Numbered from the stretch's first letter, positions 25,639-37,357 are shown. The stretch: 64,000 nt of DNA from Gibbula magus (GCA_936450465.1 OW388293.1:41312982-41376981), one strand, 5' to 3'. A program made the numbers and translations. Notes: generated by a model from the sequence alone, not told the origin.

Positions 25639-25821
25639 CTCTATACTGTACTGTACGTCTATAATCTTGCATCCTCGTAGGTGTGAGGGGGGGACGGTTG
25701 GAATGCTCAGCAGCTCTCTCTGCCATGTCTGTTTGCCGCGCGGTGCTATGCTGCCCTTGTGGATCGTTACCAGGAGTGTCGACTCGGAAAACCGTCCCCG
25801 ATATGAGTAGTATGTCACATT
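25639..25821 (-). CDS. ARRDC alpha-arrestin, fourth recognised exon (middle of Arrestin_C)
   Basis: The exon is again 183 bases, phase 0 at both ends, with acceptor TTCTCCTTTGCAG/AATGTG and donor ATAGAG/GTACGT. It reads NVTYYSYRGRFSESTLLVTI, then HKGSIAPRGKQTWQRELLSI, then PTVPPSHLRGCKIIDVQYSI, ending in E. The elements W-x-x-x-L-x-I-P-x-V-P-P-S and C-x-I-I-x-V-x-Y are standard Arrestin_C landmarks. The join to the previous exon gives ...QVSLIQNVTYYS.... A TTAA-flanked MITE ends 49 bases beyond the donor, so this intron has been invaded without damaging the splice site. Confidence 0.94.
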
Positions 25822-25874
25822 CTGCAAAGGAGAAAATATGTATTTATATATATGCATTTATGAGTATTTCAATG

Positions 25875-26159
25875 TACCGTACTTCCTTAATTACACGCCT
25901 GCCTTGAATAGACGCCTGCCTCAAATAGACGCCCTTGCACAGGGCTTTCTGGAAATAATAAAAGCCTGCCTTAATTAAACGCCGGGTAAACCGAATTTAA
26001 CTTCTGTTATTGCTGCTCCCTACCGTAGTCGTCTGTCTCTACGAGCCTTATTACGAAATAGACGCCTGCCTTGAATAGAAGCCTGGCTCAAATAGACGCC
26101 TATAGTGTAGACGGGTTGAAAATAATAGACGCCGGGCGTGTAATTAAGGAAATACGGTA
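25875..26159. mobile_element. TA-flanked MITE, 285 bp
   Basis: Ends TACCGTACTTCCTTAATTAC then ACGCC and the inverse GGCGTGTAATTAAGGAAATA then CGGTA form inverted repeats of about 25 bases with one mismatch. TA at each edge fits Tc1/mariner-type insertion. The body has repeated ATAGACGCCTG phrases in both halves, making an extended imperfect palindrome. It lies 54 bases upstream of an ARRDC acceptor on the transcript. Confidence 0.8.
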
Positions 26160-26164
26160 ACTTA

Positions 26165-27370
26165 CCAACAGGAAAATATTGTGATTAACATTCAAGAGTG
26201 CATATTTATACATATGAGACAATTGGTCAGACTACAAGACATTCTGGCATAGATTCCAAGCAGAATATTTGCGATTCTGCAAGAGAAAATTATTGATAAA
26301 TTACATAATTGTTCATGCAATTTGTGACAAAAGTATAGTAGAAAATTACTTTCATTTGACCACAACATTCAGCATTCGAAAGAGGTTTCCTAACATTTAT
26401 AATCTGAATGCCCAACTTTTTCTGTTCCTCTGAAGTTCTATTTAACCCAAAGAGTTTCATATTAAATTGAAGATTTGTTAACAATTTTATAATTTCATTT
26501 ACAGAATGTTGCATCTCCAAACAAACTAAAGATTTCTCAAAATATCTTTTTAAATCAGATGCACAACACATAAAATTGATCCTCCTAAAAATGAGATGTA
26601 AATAACAATTAAGTTAAACCAATGTCAGGTAAGCTATCCCACAGCACTACTTTCTACCACCTGCCTCCCAGGTTCACATATCTTAAAGGACTAGATACTT
26701 GATTTCATGTGAAAACCTGAGGAGCCACTTACTCTAACAGCTTAATTAACTTCCTTTTGAAGTACAATCATGATAATCTGATCGATGATAGGATAATTGC
26801 TCGTCTTAATATAAAGACTTTCTCCTTCATTTAACATAGATTACGATGATACTTTCTAAGGAGATATTTTAAGATCTCTGGTGGCTCTTAACTTCACATA
26901 TCTGTAAATTTATTATCTCTTTTAAGCTTTTAATTCACAGACAATTATATTGTTATATCTTACATGTTCAACTGTTCATAACGTTTTGATTAAGTACCGG
27001 TAAGTTATCTTGGCAATTTTTAGGGAATAAAAATTTCCTAATAGCTTTTAAATGGTTCTTTATTAAAGGGAAAAATATGTATGCATTGATGATAATGAAT
27101 AATGGGTATGAACTTTGTTATCTATATGTGTTACAGAAGATCATTTACGATATATTATCATTACTGTGAAGCATTTCCATATTACAAAAAGTATAAAAAA
27201 ATGTTCCACTGATTTCTTTGTAATTTCTCTTTACCTTATGAGAAACACATGTATGTATGATCTGTAAATTTTATTAGGTATTCTTTGATGAAAGGTTTTA
27301 CATTACTGACGATATTTTTTAAAAATATATATATAATAAGCAATGGAATACAAGGTTTTATCAGTGAAAC
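26165..27370. other. Intronic noncoding stretch
   Basis: AT-rich ARRDC intron sequence. No exon, repeat with clear ends or RNA gene was seen on either strand. Confidence 0.45.
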
Positions 27371-27699
27371 TGTGTATTAAAGGCACTGTAGAACAATTTT
27401 GGATATCATTTTTTCTCAAATTTGCAATACATTGTATCGTTAGAGGGTAAAACATTTCATTACATGACCGGATAATCCGTTTCCATTAAAAACAGTTATC
27501 TGTATCCAAAGAAATAAAGTGCTCTCACAAAAAGGTAAATACATGTTACCAATGGCTAAATAATACTCCTGAATTAATAAGAAGAGTTTTAAAACGAATG
27601 TACATGGTAAGAGAGGTAGATGTGTAGGTCTCATGCGATTTTGAGAGTTCTGACAGCAAGGTGGTTGACGATTCCATCATTGTACCATATTTAAATCCT

Positions 27700-28250
27700 A
27701 CTCTACTCAACTAAATAATAGTACAAGATGCGATTTATATAGAGAATTTAAAAGTTTGCTAACACCAGAAAAATATTTGTCTGAGATTGTAGATTTCAAA
27801 TTTCGTAAAATTCTTGTAAAATTTCTATCAGGGCTGCTACGATTAAGGATTAATGAAGGTAGATGGCAGAAAATAGATAGATTTTTGAGGATTTGCCCGG
27901 TTTGTAATAATGGAATAGAAGACGAATTTCACTTTCTTATTATATGTCCATTTTATAGTGAATTTAAGAAAAATTGACCTACCGAAAAATGTAAATACAA
28001 ATATTCATATGTTTAAAAATATTCTTACTACTAATGACCAATCTATAATGAAAAAAATGAGTCATTTTATTTTTTACGCATACGACAAAGGGTGTAAAAA
28101 GCTTAATGAATCAGTATGTGTTTAATTGTGTGTTTTCATGTTATCTACCATTTGTAAATTTGTAAACTTGTTGCATTATTGTATATGAATTGTGTATCCC
28201 TGTATTTGGGCCCAGGGGCCTACATACTTGAAATAAAGATTGATTGTTTG
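27700..28250 (+). mobile_element. CR1/L2-like non-LTR retrotransposon 3' fragment
   Basis: It is truncated at the 5' side, keeping only the last part of the reverse transcriptase ORF. The 3' UTR has GGGCCCAGGGGCCTACATAC, then TTGAAATAAAGATTGATTG, which is the typical end of CR1-clade LINEs with a TGATTG-type tail. No poly(A) is needed for that clade. It is a dead-on-arrival insertion inside the TTAA MITE. Confidence 0.75.
27709..28125 (+). pseudogene. Reverse transcriptase C-terminal fragment (CR1/L2-like), frameshifted
   Basis: The first frame reads CDLYREFKSLLTPEKYLSEI, then later FLSGLLRLRINEGRW and the zinc-binding motif CPVCNNGIEDEFHFLIICPF. This C-x2-C-x8-H-x4-C knuckle with HFL is the usual C-terminus of LINE polyproteins. 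A stop follows at 27975. Continuation in another frame (IDLPKNVNTNIHMFKNIL ... HFIFYAYDKGCKK) shows a one-base frameshift in an A run near 27968. The fragment is non-functional. Confidence 0.8.
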
Positions 28251-28499
28251 AGTGCTTAGGTATCGCTAAATCAGTCAGATCACTTGAACTACCTTCGAGT
28301 GGCCTTTTTATTGTGAACACTTTAAATGGCCATTTGATGGGAAATGTACTCACATGGCTTAACCGAACCATGTACATTCGTTTTAAAACTCTTCTTATTA
28401 ATTCAGGAGTATTATTTAGCCATTGGTAACATGTATTTACCTTTTTGTGAGAGCACTTTATTTCATTAAGAACGGCGTTCTACAGCGCCTTTAAGCTAC

Positions 28500-29625
28500 A
28501 AAGATGATATATATGATATTCTCACTCTGACCGGTGAAGATATAGTCCACAGGCCAGTCAATAGCTCGAATGTTATGTATAAACATATGAGAGTTACTTT
28601 GTTATTTGAAAGTACTTATATAATACTCACATAGTATTGTTAATATTATATTATCTAATAAATTAAATACTAAATAGAGGAATGCATATTTGCCAAGTTC
28701 ATCTAAAACAAATTAAAGGTTCAACATTGTTCACTATCTAAATGGTATGTATTTCTAATGGCATGTATTTCTAAAATTAAAGGCTGTAGACTATTGGCAA
28801 TTGTTTTAAACATCTTGTGCAGCTCATAATGGCCAAACACATTATGTCTATGTTTATTGAAACCTGAAACCTTATTACCTTAAATCACTCTGATATCTTT
28901 TAAATGACTCTTTTGTATCTAAGGGGTGTACACATTGGCTACCTTGATCATCAGTTCGTTGATGAAAGTTTAATCAGAATATTGAGAAAAAAAAATTCTT
29001 ATACATTTCATAACGAGCATAATTAACAAATAATGTTTAACAAATTTTTTAAAAACTTTCCTCTGATGGCTTCTAAATAAATCATTCATCATAAAAGCTA
29101 CATATTCGTTACCTTGAGTGTCTTTTCGTCTGTGAAAAAAATGGACATTTGTCTAATCGTACATGTTAAACAGCTCTTTCTGCTCAAAGAAATAATTATT
29201 GTCGCTTTCATGCTTTTATGAAACATTTAACAGTAACCCGTTCAATTTTCTGCACCAAATTAGCCCTAAAAAGGTAATCCAGTTATGTTTGGATTTTTAA
29301 AGTTGGGTGAATCTTTCTGCACTGTCTTCGATCAAAGTGACTCTCCACAAAACTGCTCATAGTAGCCAGTGCTAGTAACTGTTAGTTACTATAAAGTCTT
29401 TTAAGAGACTAATTTTGACGGTTATTCAAACTATGTGTTAAAATCACAGTAATAACTCCTTCATGGTGAACATTTATTGAAGGGTATTTTCAAAAATCTT
29501 CACTTCAACTTCAGAACCATCTTCAAGCTTTAATAATATATATGCTAACCTCCCCAAGCTGTTTAAACAGGTGTTATAAAGGTTATTCAACCCCCATGGG
29601 TTCACATTATATGGTACATTACATC
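28500..29625. other. Intronic noncoding stretch
   Basis: AT-rich ARRDC intron. Nothing is supported on either strand. Confidence 0.45.
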
Positions 29626-29629
29626 GTTT

Positions 29630-30112
29630 TCAACTCACTTGTTTTGTTACTAATAATAAAGTATAATTATTGCAGAACCTGTCTGCCTGGATGCCAAAAC
29701 ATTTCTTTTGCCAATTCTGAAATTCCTGAAATCGAACTAGGTCAAGGGGATGGGGTCGGTTATGTGGTAAAACTCTTTCAAAGTAATTAAGGTTTCTCGG
29801 GACTGTAAAAACTTTCAATAACCACTGCAAAACATGTGGCGCTAATGAGGGATGTCTGTTAGCCAGAGCATTTGCAATTCTTGTCCGGATACCTCCGGAG
29901 TTAGGAAACACGTTTCCCAGGTACCGTGGTAGACGTGTTCGAAACATCACAGGAGAATAATGGGTTTCTGAAAAGCCCAGAGTATGCCTTCCAGACAAAG
30001 CATAGCATCTATTATCCACCTTTCTCTTGAAAAATGATGTGCTTTGTTTGTGCCTGAAGAAATTTCCGCTAATTTGTCTTAGATTATGGATAAGTGTATT
30101 GTTGTTTTGCAA
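29630..30112 (-). CDS. 160-codon ORF of unknown function within the ARRDC intron
   Basis: This is the longest ORF in the window and lies in the same direction as the host gene. The middle (29.83-30.0 kb) is visibly richer in G and C than the surrounding intron. An in-frame stop lies nine codons upstream of the TTG at 30112. The first ATG is at 29947 (MFRTRLPRYLGNV...), so a self-contained start would give about 106 residues. The product is basic (many Arg, Lys, His), with a RHPSLAPHVLQWLLKV segment and no membrane segment. No family was recognised. It may be a single-exon gene, a retrocopy, or a fragment of a mobile element; the length alone makes a purely chance ORF less likely. Confidence 0.35.
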   Translation of the reverse strand: MQNNNTLIHNLRQISGNFFRHKQSTSFFKRKVDNRCYALSGRHTLGFSETHYSPVMFRTRLPRYLGNVFPNSGGIRTRIANALANRHPSLAPHVLQWLLKVFTVPRNLNYFERVLPHNRPHPLDLVRFQEFQNWQKKCFGIQADRFCNNYTLLLVTKQVS

Positions 30113-30719
30113 GAGATTAAAAATGTCAACGCTTTTTTACACATGGGGTGAGGAATGTGTGAGAGTTATTCAAGTTACTTCTGCTATAAAGTCCTTGCAC
30201 AATACTTTTTCAATTACCTGATTGCAAATTGATTTGCTTTGTATCAAGTTGTGTTATAATTCCCAACAAGGAAACTTACATCCAGGTATCTTCTATTAAC
30301 ATAAAACCAGGGAATTATACCCAAATGCATGAAAATAATAAAATTTACGTCAAATGTTCCTGTAATTTTTTCTATAATTTCAAGTCAACAATCCTCATAC
30401 AAAGAGCAAAGGAAAAGGCTGCAGGTTTATATGTTTGTTCAAATGGTATACATCTTTTAGATGAAGCTAAGCTTTCATCAACAAACAGAATAATAACACT
30501 TGTAAACATAGGAACACTTGTGCTGTATCAACTCATTTTCAGGTATATTTGCAAACGTTATAATTACTTTAGTCTTCAAATCACTCAATTATATTCTGAC
30601 AAGATTTAAATTATTGGGATGGTCTGTCAAATTGCTTTCAAGCAAATCTCAAAAAAAACATTTGGCGTGGATATTCTTGAGAAAAGATTTCATTGTTTAT
30701 GGCCAATCACTGGGTTAAG

Positions 30720-31450
30720 TGTAAACTGTAAAGTACAGAAATATCAGTAGGACGGACAGTAAAGAGTTTATCATTTCATTAGCAGATATCCTACACTTCC
30801 TATACCAGGAATGATCCATTAATCCAGTCAGTAGGTTGTAGGAATGCATGATTCTAATCAGATTAGTGTGTTAACTGTGAAATTACTGGAATATCTGTAT
30901 CTCCAGTTGGATGAACAGTAAAGAGTTTATCATTTAATTAGCCAATCTTAGATGTCGTCAACTTCTACTACCAGAACCCTTATTCTTGACACTTTCGTAA
31001 CCTTAAGAATTGTTAACTTTGATTGTATCATATGTGTCCTAAACTTTACTACCAGGAGTGATTCAATTAATCCAGCCTTAGGCATGATTCTAATCAGATT
31101 AGTGTGTTAACTGTTAAATTACTGGAATATCTGCATCTGCAGTTGGATGAACAGTAAAAAGTTTATCATTTAATTAGCCAATCTTAGATGTCATCAACTT
31201 CTACTACCAGAACCCTTATTCTTGACACTTTTGTTATCTTGAATCGTAATCTAAGAATTGTTAACTTTGATCGTAGCCCATGTGTAAGAATGGACTTAAG
31301 AAGTTTATAGGGCTACGCACATTTTGAGAATAGCTAGATGTGAATGATTCGATTAATCCAGTCAGTAGGCTTGACTCTGATCAGATTAGTGGGTTAACTG
31401 TGGAAGTACAGGAACACATCCTGTAGAACACATGGTAAAGAGCTTGCTCT
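30720..31450. repeat. Tandem repeat, 236-base period
   Basis: The segment GCATGATTCTAATCAGATTA at 30846 recurs at 31082. About 150 bases stay closely similar after each, including AGTTTATCATTTAATTAGCC and TCTACTACCAGAACCCTTAT. Diverged partial copies flank these at about 30760 and 31370. The outer copies are more decayed than the central pair. Confidence 0.75.
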
Positions 31451-31722
31451 GATACAGACCCACTCACATTACAGGAGCATGCAGCCAGCCAGCTAGCTAG
31501 CTATGGAGTGTTGTTGATCTACAGACAACACAACAACATATTCATTCTTCTCAGAATAACTCCATCTGCATTGTTGCACCTTTCCTATACTTATAACTTG
31601 TTGCCTCTGAGGGAGAACAATACAAACAGATTCTTTCTTCATCTTGGCACATTTCAACAAAATTGGTTTCACACTTTGCATGTTACTAAGGTTGAATATA
31701 CATTCTTTACAAACCCTTTCAC

Positions 31723-32165
31723 TTTATGTGTGATAAAGCGCTATAAAAATGGAACTATTGTATAATTATTATTTATTAAGAATGTAGTTGTCAGCAAAAA
31801 AAGCAATATGAACTTACATGAAATTATTCGATGTGGTATTCCTCTATTTCACAATTTTGTAACTTATTATTTCACTTATTTGATTTGCATTCAAGAAATT
31901 GAGGTTATGAAGAATTGAAACATTTTTATGTGTATCCATTCTTCATTTCTCCATTATTCAATTTGCAATGTTTCATATTAGATTGTTATTGTATTTATTG
32001 ACACTTCCAGCATGCTTTATGTGTGATAAAGCGCTATAAAAATGGAGCTATTATTATTATCTATTAAGAATGTAGTTGTCAGCAAGAAAAAGCAATACAA
32101 ACTTACATGAAATTAATCGATGGTATATTCCTCTATTTCACAATTTTGCACTGACTTATTGGCAT
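31723..32165. repeat. Direct duplication, 293-base spacing
   Basis: TTTATGTGTGATAAAGCGCT then ATAAAAATGG occurs at 31723 and 32016. Both are followed by similar sequence of about 140 bases (AATGTAGTTGTCAGCAA, then TTCCTCTATTTCACAATTTT). The GATAAAGCGCTATAAAAATG phrase resembles 3' tails of invertebrate SINE/LINE families, so these may be two element copies rather than a satellite. Confidence 0.7.
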
Positions 32166-32488
32166 CCTCGAAATTGAGGTGATGAAGAATGGAAACAATT
32201 ATATGGATATCCATTCCTAATTTCTCCATTCTCCAATTTTGCAATGTTTCAGATTCAAATGTTACCACTGATCTTTGCTACAAAAGTGTTATTTTATAAG
32301 CCAGTTCACCAACATACAGAAATTATTTAGTTGTCTGCAAATCTTCCAGATTCAATGGTTTGACACATTCTTGACGGCAATAGAGAAAAGTTTTCACTGA
32401 TATCTTCCTTACAAGACACATCTGAACACAATGATTTTATATTACACAGGAAACCCGCCTCTATCTGTAGGAATACTATTTCAATAGC

Positions 32489-32919
32489 TTAAAGGCGCTG
32501 AATCATGATTTTCTTACTGAAATAAAGTTCTCTCACAAAAATATAAATATGTGTTACCAATGGCTACATAATACTTCTGAATCAATAAAAAGATTTCTAA
32601 AACGAATGTACATGGTTTGGTGGAGCCATGCAAGTCCATTTTCCATTGAGCGGCCATTTTAATGTTCACATGAAAATGGCCGCTCAGAGGTAGTTCAAGT
32701 GATCTCACTGATGTAGCGATACCTAAAGACTCAGATTAGTGTTATAAATATGATATAATAACGGAATTGTCAACCATCTCGCTGTCAGAATTCTCAAATT
32801 CTCATGAGTTATGTAATAAGTTGTTTTATTCGTTAATGTAGCAATATATTGTATAAACTTTAATAATAAAGGGCAAATTTGAGAAAACATATATGCAAAA
32901 TGTGCTACAGCATCTTTAA
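32489..32919. mobile_element. TTAA-flanked MITE (copy 3), 431 bp
   Basis: Ends TTAAAGGCGCTGAATCATG (32489) and TGTGCTACAGCATCTTTAA (32919) keep the TTAA flanks and degenerate inverted ends. The interior shares the CTCTCACAAAAATATAAATA and ACGAATGTACATGGT block with the copy at 27.4 kb. A central palindrome GCGGCCATTTTAATGTTCAC then ATGAAAATGGCCGC is at 32650-32686. Confidence 0.75.
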
Positions 32920-33659
32920 ATGAAAACATCAAAGAAAATGTCACAAATTGTACCTTAAAGTAGCAGAGAACAATTTATTTTAAAAAATCTCACAAGACAC
33001 ATCTGAACACAAGATGTTTACAACCATTTTTATATTAATTAGGAAACCCTCATCTATCTATAGGGATGTTATTTCAATTAGCACAAATAGTAGTATCTCA
33101 TCAATTCCATAAGAAAATACCACATATTGTACCTTTAAGACAGATTCTTGTGAGCAATAGAGAACAATTAATACAAACAATGCTCACAGATATCTTCCTC
33201 GCAAGACATATCGGAACACAACAAGTTTACAAAGACTTTTATATTGCTTAAGAAACACTCGTGCATCCATCTTCTAGATAAGAGAGGAGGAGGCTGCAAC
33301 TTTTTGGAATTGAACAAAGTACAGACATCGTCAAGATGATTATCACAGTGGCGAGATAATGACTCCGATTGCTTAGTGAGGAAAGATGATAAAAAGAGAA
33401 AACAGATCACTTTGCCGAGTTTCCATTAACGCTCTTTTCTCTTCATAAACAAAAGCGTTTCAATTGCTTGTTTGGAGTCGGGATACCAGATTGACAAGAT
33501 ACATTATGACGGCATTCCCTGCATGTGTTTGTGTTGATGTAGGTGTTCTCCATGTCTGCTGGCATCTCGGAACTTCATAATCTAAATGAAGCTTTAAAAG
33601 AATATACTCTACCATGACAAGCACAGTGAATGATTAACATGCCATTCTCCTAAAGATTT

Positions 33660-33895
33660 CTATCATAAAATGGATCTTAAGCATGGTGAATAATTAACAT
33701 GCCCGAAACTATTCTTAACCATTTTTATCAGAAAATGGTTGGTAAGCATGGTGAATAATTATAGCATACCCTACTCATCATAAAATTGATGGTAAGCATG
33801 GTGAATAATTATAGCATACCCCTACTCATCATAAAATGGATGGTAAGCATGGTGAATAATTAGCATACCCTACTCATCATAAAATGGATGGTGTT
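33660..33895. repeat. Short tandem repeat, about 50-base period
   Basis: GGTAAGCATGGTGAATAATT occurs at 33741, 33791 and 33842, with a diverged first copy near 33675. The unit also contains AGCATACCCTACTCATCATA then AAATGGAT. Roughly four copies. Confidence 0.9.
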
Positions 33896-34769
33896 ACCGG
33901 TGCAATAAAGGAATCTGAGAACCTTGTTATCTAAATCTGATAATTATGTTAATTGCTTCAATAAGGGAACATATTACTTTCACTAAGCTCTATGCACTTC
34001 TAGGTAATGCTAAAATGGTTATTGACTTCTCATTGACATCTTTTGTCTGCATGAGTAGATCGATTCATTAGCAAAACCTGGTTTCATACGACTCAATTCA
34101 AGTCGAATTTCACCTCAAAGCAGAAACTAAGTGTGAAGAACTTCTGGCTATACTGGTAGAAAGTTTCACTTGTCTTCAAACAAAATGAATTGCTAAGCCC
34201 TTTACAAAATAAACAGGTTACAGTAGATTTGAACATTCGTCCAAAATGATAATAACAATCCCACTTCCAAGAGAGCATCTCATTTTGGACAGATTGATTT
34301 TGGACAGATTTAATACTCTAAGACATCAGTATTCTTTTAATATTTAATCTCATAATTTTAAATTCCTGTAGCAGATCAATGTTTCAGGAAGTAAACCTTT
34401 AGCCTGACACTGAACAACTCGGGGGACCCTTTTTCTTACACTAGAGCGACGTATTGTAGTCTCCTAACAAACAGGGAGGTTCAGAAATCTGGGGCAAGGT
34501 TTGAATAAAGCTGTGCATCTGTCCATGTAATTCCACAGACCTATCACTGCTCACCAGCTTCTTAATTAAGCCTTGAAGAAGCTATTTCAACACCTGCCCT
34601 GAGCTTTGAAGTGGTATCAGTCGGACTGAAGGCTGAACTATGCAGAACCCAACACTGACGGAGGAAGTCGTTCGCTGAGGGGAATCACCTTGAAGTGTAA
34701 CACCTTCACCCCTCACCTGGTGATTGTTACCCGCAGGTGTCACACCTGCACTGACACCATACCTGTACT

Positions 34770-34985
34770 TCTCTAATTGATACATGTTATCTTGTCAGAG
34801 AGGATTGAGTCAGGCAGGACGATGGTGCCACACATGGTAAAACTATAGTCATGCCTGTGGGGGAGGAGGTTTATTACCTTAGAGATTGTTTACCGTTAAA
34901 CCATATATTATATAATATTACTGAATTGCATTCATTCTCTAATTGATATGTGTTATCTTGTCAGAGAGGATTAAGTCAGGCAGGT
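34770..34985. repeat. Direct duplication
   Basis: CTCTAATTGATACATGTTAT then CTTGTCAGAGAGGATTGAGT at 34771 is repeated with few changes at about 34938 (ATTGATATGTGTTATCTTGT). Spacing is about 167 bases. Confidence 0.75.
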
Positions 34986-35385
34986 TTGTCTCCAATACTT
35001 TTGCTGTTCTATCCTCACACTAGCTACCATACTCATACTTGCTATTCAGAATCTACAAGTCTTATTGACTACGGTGTATTTCATCATTGTATTTGGATTT
35101 TGATTTGAAATGTTGTCAAATGTAATGTTTTGCCATTTTTGAAAATATTAGGCTTCTACACTGTACATATAAGATCTGTGCAACAGATCATAATCTAGCA
35201 ACCTTTGGTATGGGCAGATAACTTCGATGGTTTTGTTTTTGTATAATTTTACTGTGATAATTGACACAAATCATACATTTGGGCTGGCAACTTTTCAGGC
35301 TTATTTCATATATTGGTTACCACCTCATAAAACAAAGACATGATGGGGATATTTCAAGGAACCTCATCGCATCATTTCACTGCAG

Positions 35386-35496
35386 GGTCCAAGACTACCT
35401 GCTGACAAGGCCATACCTCTCATGAAAGATTGCATGACAGGTGTCAAGGCTGATGGTGCTGCAGATCTCTATCATCCTGTTATCTCACCTGTACAG
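35386..35496 (+). CDS. Isolated exon-like segment of unrecognised product inside the ARRDC intron
   Basis: On the plus strand, opposite to the host gene, a well-formed acceptor (TCATTTCACTGCAG) precedes 111 bases and a consensus donor (CCTGTACAG/GTATGT) follows. Only one of three frames is open, and it is in phase 0 at both ends. It encodes 37 residues: GPRLPADKAIPLMKDCMTGV then KADGAADLYHPVISPVQ. The segment is richer in G and C than its flanks. The amino-acid sequence looks protein-like but I do not recognise the family. No partner exon could be identified with confidence on this strand, so it may belong to a nested gene, a captured exon, or a pseudogene remnant. Confidence 0.5.
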
Positions 35497-35544
35497 GTAT
35501 GTACAGAAGCAATTGATTTCTACTTCAACTACCTGCAGTCCGCT

Positions 35545-35735
35545 CGTCATGAACACCTGTAATAGCACTTCAGTATTGGATTGATATTCGGTAAGATATT
35601 ACAGTGCTGCAGAGTTTGCTTAAAACATCTGTGATATGCACATGTAATAGCCCTTCATTATTGGATTGATATAAGTAAGAGCTTACAGTACATGAGAGTT
35701 TCCTTTAAACATCTGTGATATACATGCACCTGTCA
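35545..35735. repeat. Tandem duplication downstream of the plus-strand exon-like segment
   Basis: ACCTGTAATAGCACTTCAGT then ATTGGATTGATAT (about 35555) recurs as ATGTAATAGCCCTTCATTAT at about 35642. Both copies end in AACATCTGTGATAT. The period is close to 90 bases. Confidence 0.6.
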
Positions 35736-37357
35736 TATCAGTTCCTTGTTCAACTAGTTTCAAGTATGAGATTTCAATATTGAGAGCTTTAAGAAGATTT
35801 CAAGTTACCTTAATAAATTGTAATTTTCAAGATGTTGTATCTCACTGTACATGTGCATGCCTACACCTACATAGCTGTCAGCCTCAAGTTTTAATGAGTG
35901 AGTAACCCAGGGTCACATCAAAAGCTTATTTAGCCCTGCAAGAAATTGGATGAGGCAAAGCCTAACAAAAAATAGTATTTGTATTTTTCCTCAAGGGCAA
36001 ACATGTGGGCTCATGCCATTGAATTAAAAATATGTGAATCTCGTGCCAAATGCATGATAATATATATATATGTAATATAACTTATATCTGAAAGTTTTCA
36101 AGGACCCATCCCAATCTTGCAAGCCAGTTTCAATTCTTGAGAACAGTTTTATGATCATGACAGCTACATAATGCAAAGTTATAAGAAACGTCTAGCTTGT
36201 GTAACCATTGACATCTCTATCATTTCCATGTTGAGGGTATTTCAAGCATGTCCTTTGAATAACCTGTTTCTTTTAACAGCTGTCCAAATAAATGGAAATA
36301 TGAAGCCTTAGATCTATAAATGCACAATTTGTCTCCAGATGTTACAATAACATACTAGAAAGATTTCAATTGTTATTTTCATGTATGATATTCTTATCTC
36401 CCTGTCTTCAATTTTAGCAACTGTAACAATAAACTGGTCCATAATCAATTGGCATTAAACCTTTGTGTTAACAGAGCCACTTCAATTGCACCTGTAACAT
36501 CACAAGCAATTTATATATTTATATTCCTGGCATCGCTTCAGCAACTGTCCACACAATTTGCAACAGTCCACAAAATTGTATTTGAAGAAACATTTACAAC
36601 CATAATTTCAGCAACTATTCAATTCAACTAGAAATTGAGACATAAAATAACACTAATGTAAAATCTAATGGCTCAGTTACTTGAAATATATCTCTCCTGA
36701 GATTTCTTTAAACAGAAGGTAAAATATATCATCCCCATCTTTAACAATGCTTGTGACTTGAGTACTCCAGTCAAGCATGGCTAAAGCTAAATAGTTTTAT
36801 TACCTATTTTGAGTCTTAACAAAAAACAGAAGAAACTAGATTAGCGTTTGCGGGACACCGCAAAAGCAGAGCAGCTCCGAAACTTAGGGTCTCGCCTTTC
36901 CCTGTTCCGCCTTCTCGTCAGCATCAATAAAATGGGAATTCTTTTTAACAAATTTTTTTTCATTATTCGAGTTATTACTAATCATCACTGGGGTCACTTT
37001 TCACAAGTTTGTTCTTAAAACCTATTTCTTCTTTCAAAATTTTATCCAAGGATTAACGTGGCTTTAACCAATATCTCATGACCTTGACCTTGACCATCAA
37101 TGAACCCTTTCCATCGCGTATAACAATCATGCAATGACTCAAAGTGTTCATAGTTTAAATATGGCATATTCACAAAAGCATGCTTAAGTTTTGACCTCAC
37201 TGTGACCTTGACCTTTGACAGATTTTAGCGAAAATGTTTACAAATCTTGGTCTTTCTCCATAGTTCACATATACCAAATAAGAGCCTAATAGCACAAAAA
37301 AGTTTGAAGTTATCATGTATACAAGGATTGTTGTAGTGATTTCAGAACTCATGAACT

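Larger units (their letters stand above)
27377..28494. mobile_element. TTAA-flanked foldback MITE (copy 2) split by a LINE
   Basis: The ends TTAAAGGCACTGTAGAAC (27377) and GTTCTACAGCGCCTTTAA (28494) define the element. A long inner inverted repeat, from AAAGTGCTCTCACAAAAAGG through AATGTACATGGT (about 27516-27607), returns in inverse at about 28369-28463. A LINE 3' end sits between the arms, so the MITE was present before that insertion, or the two moved as a composite. Confidence 0.7.
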
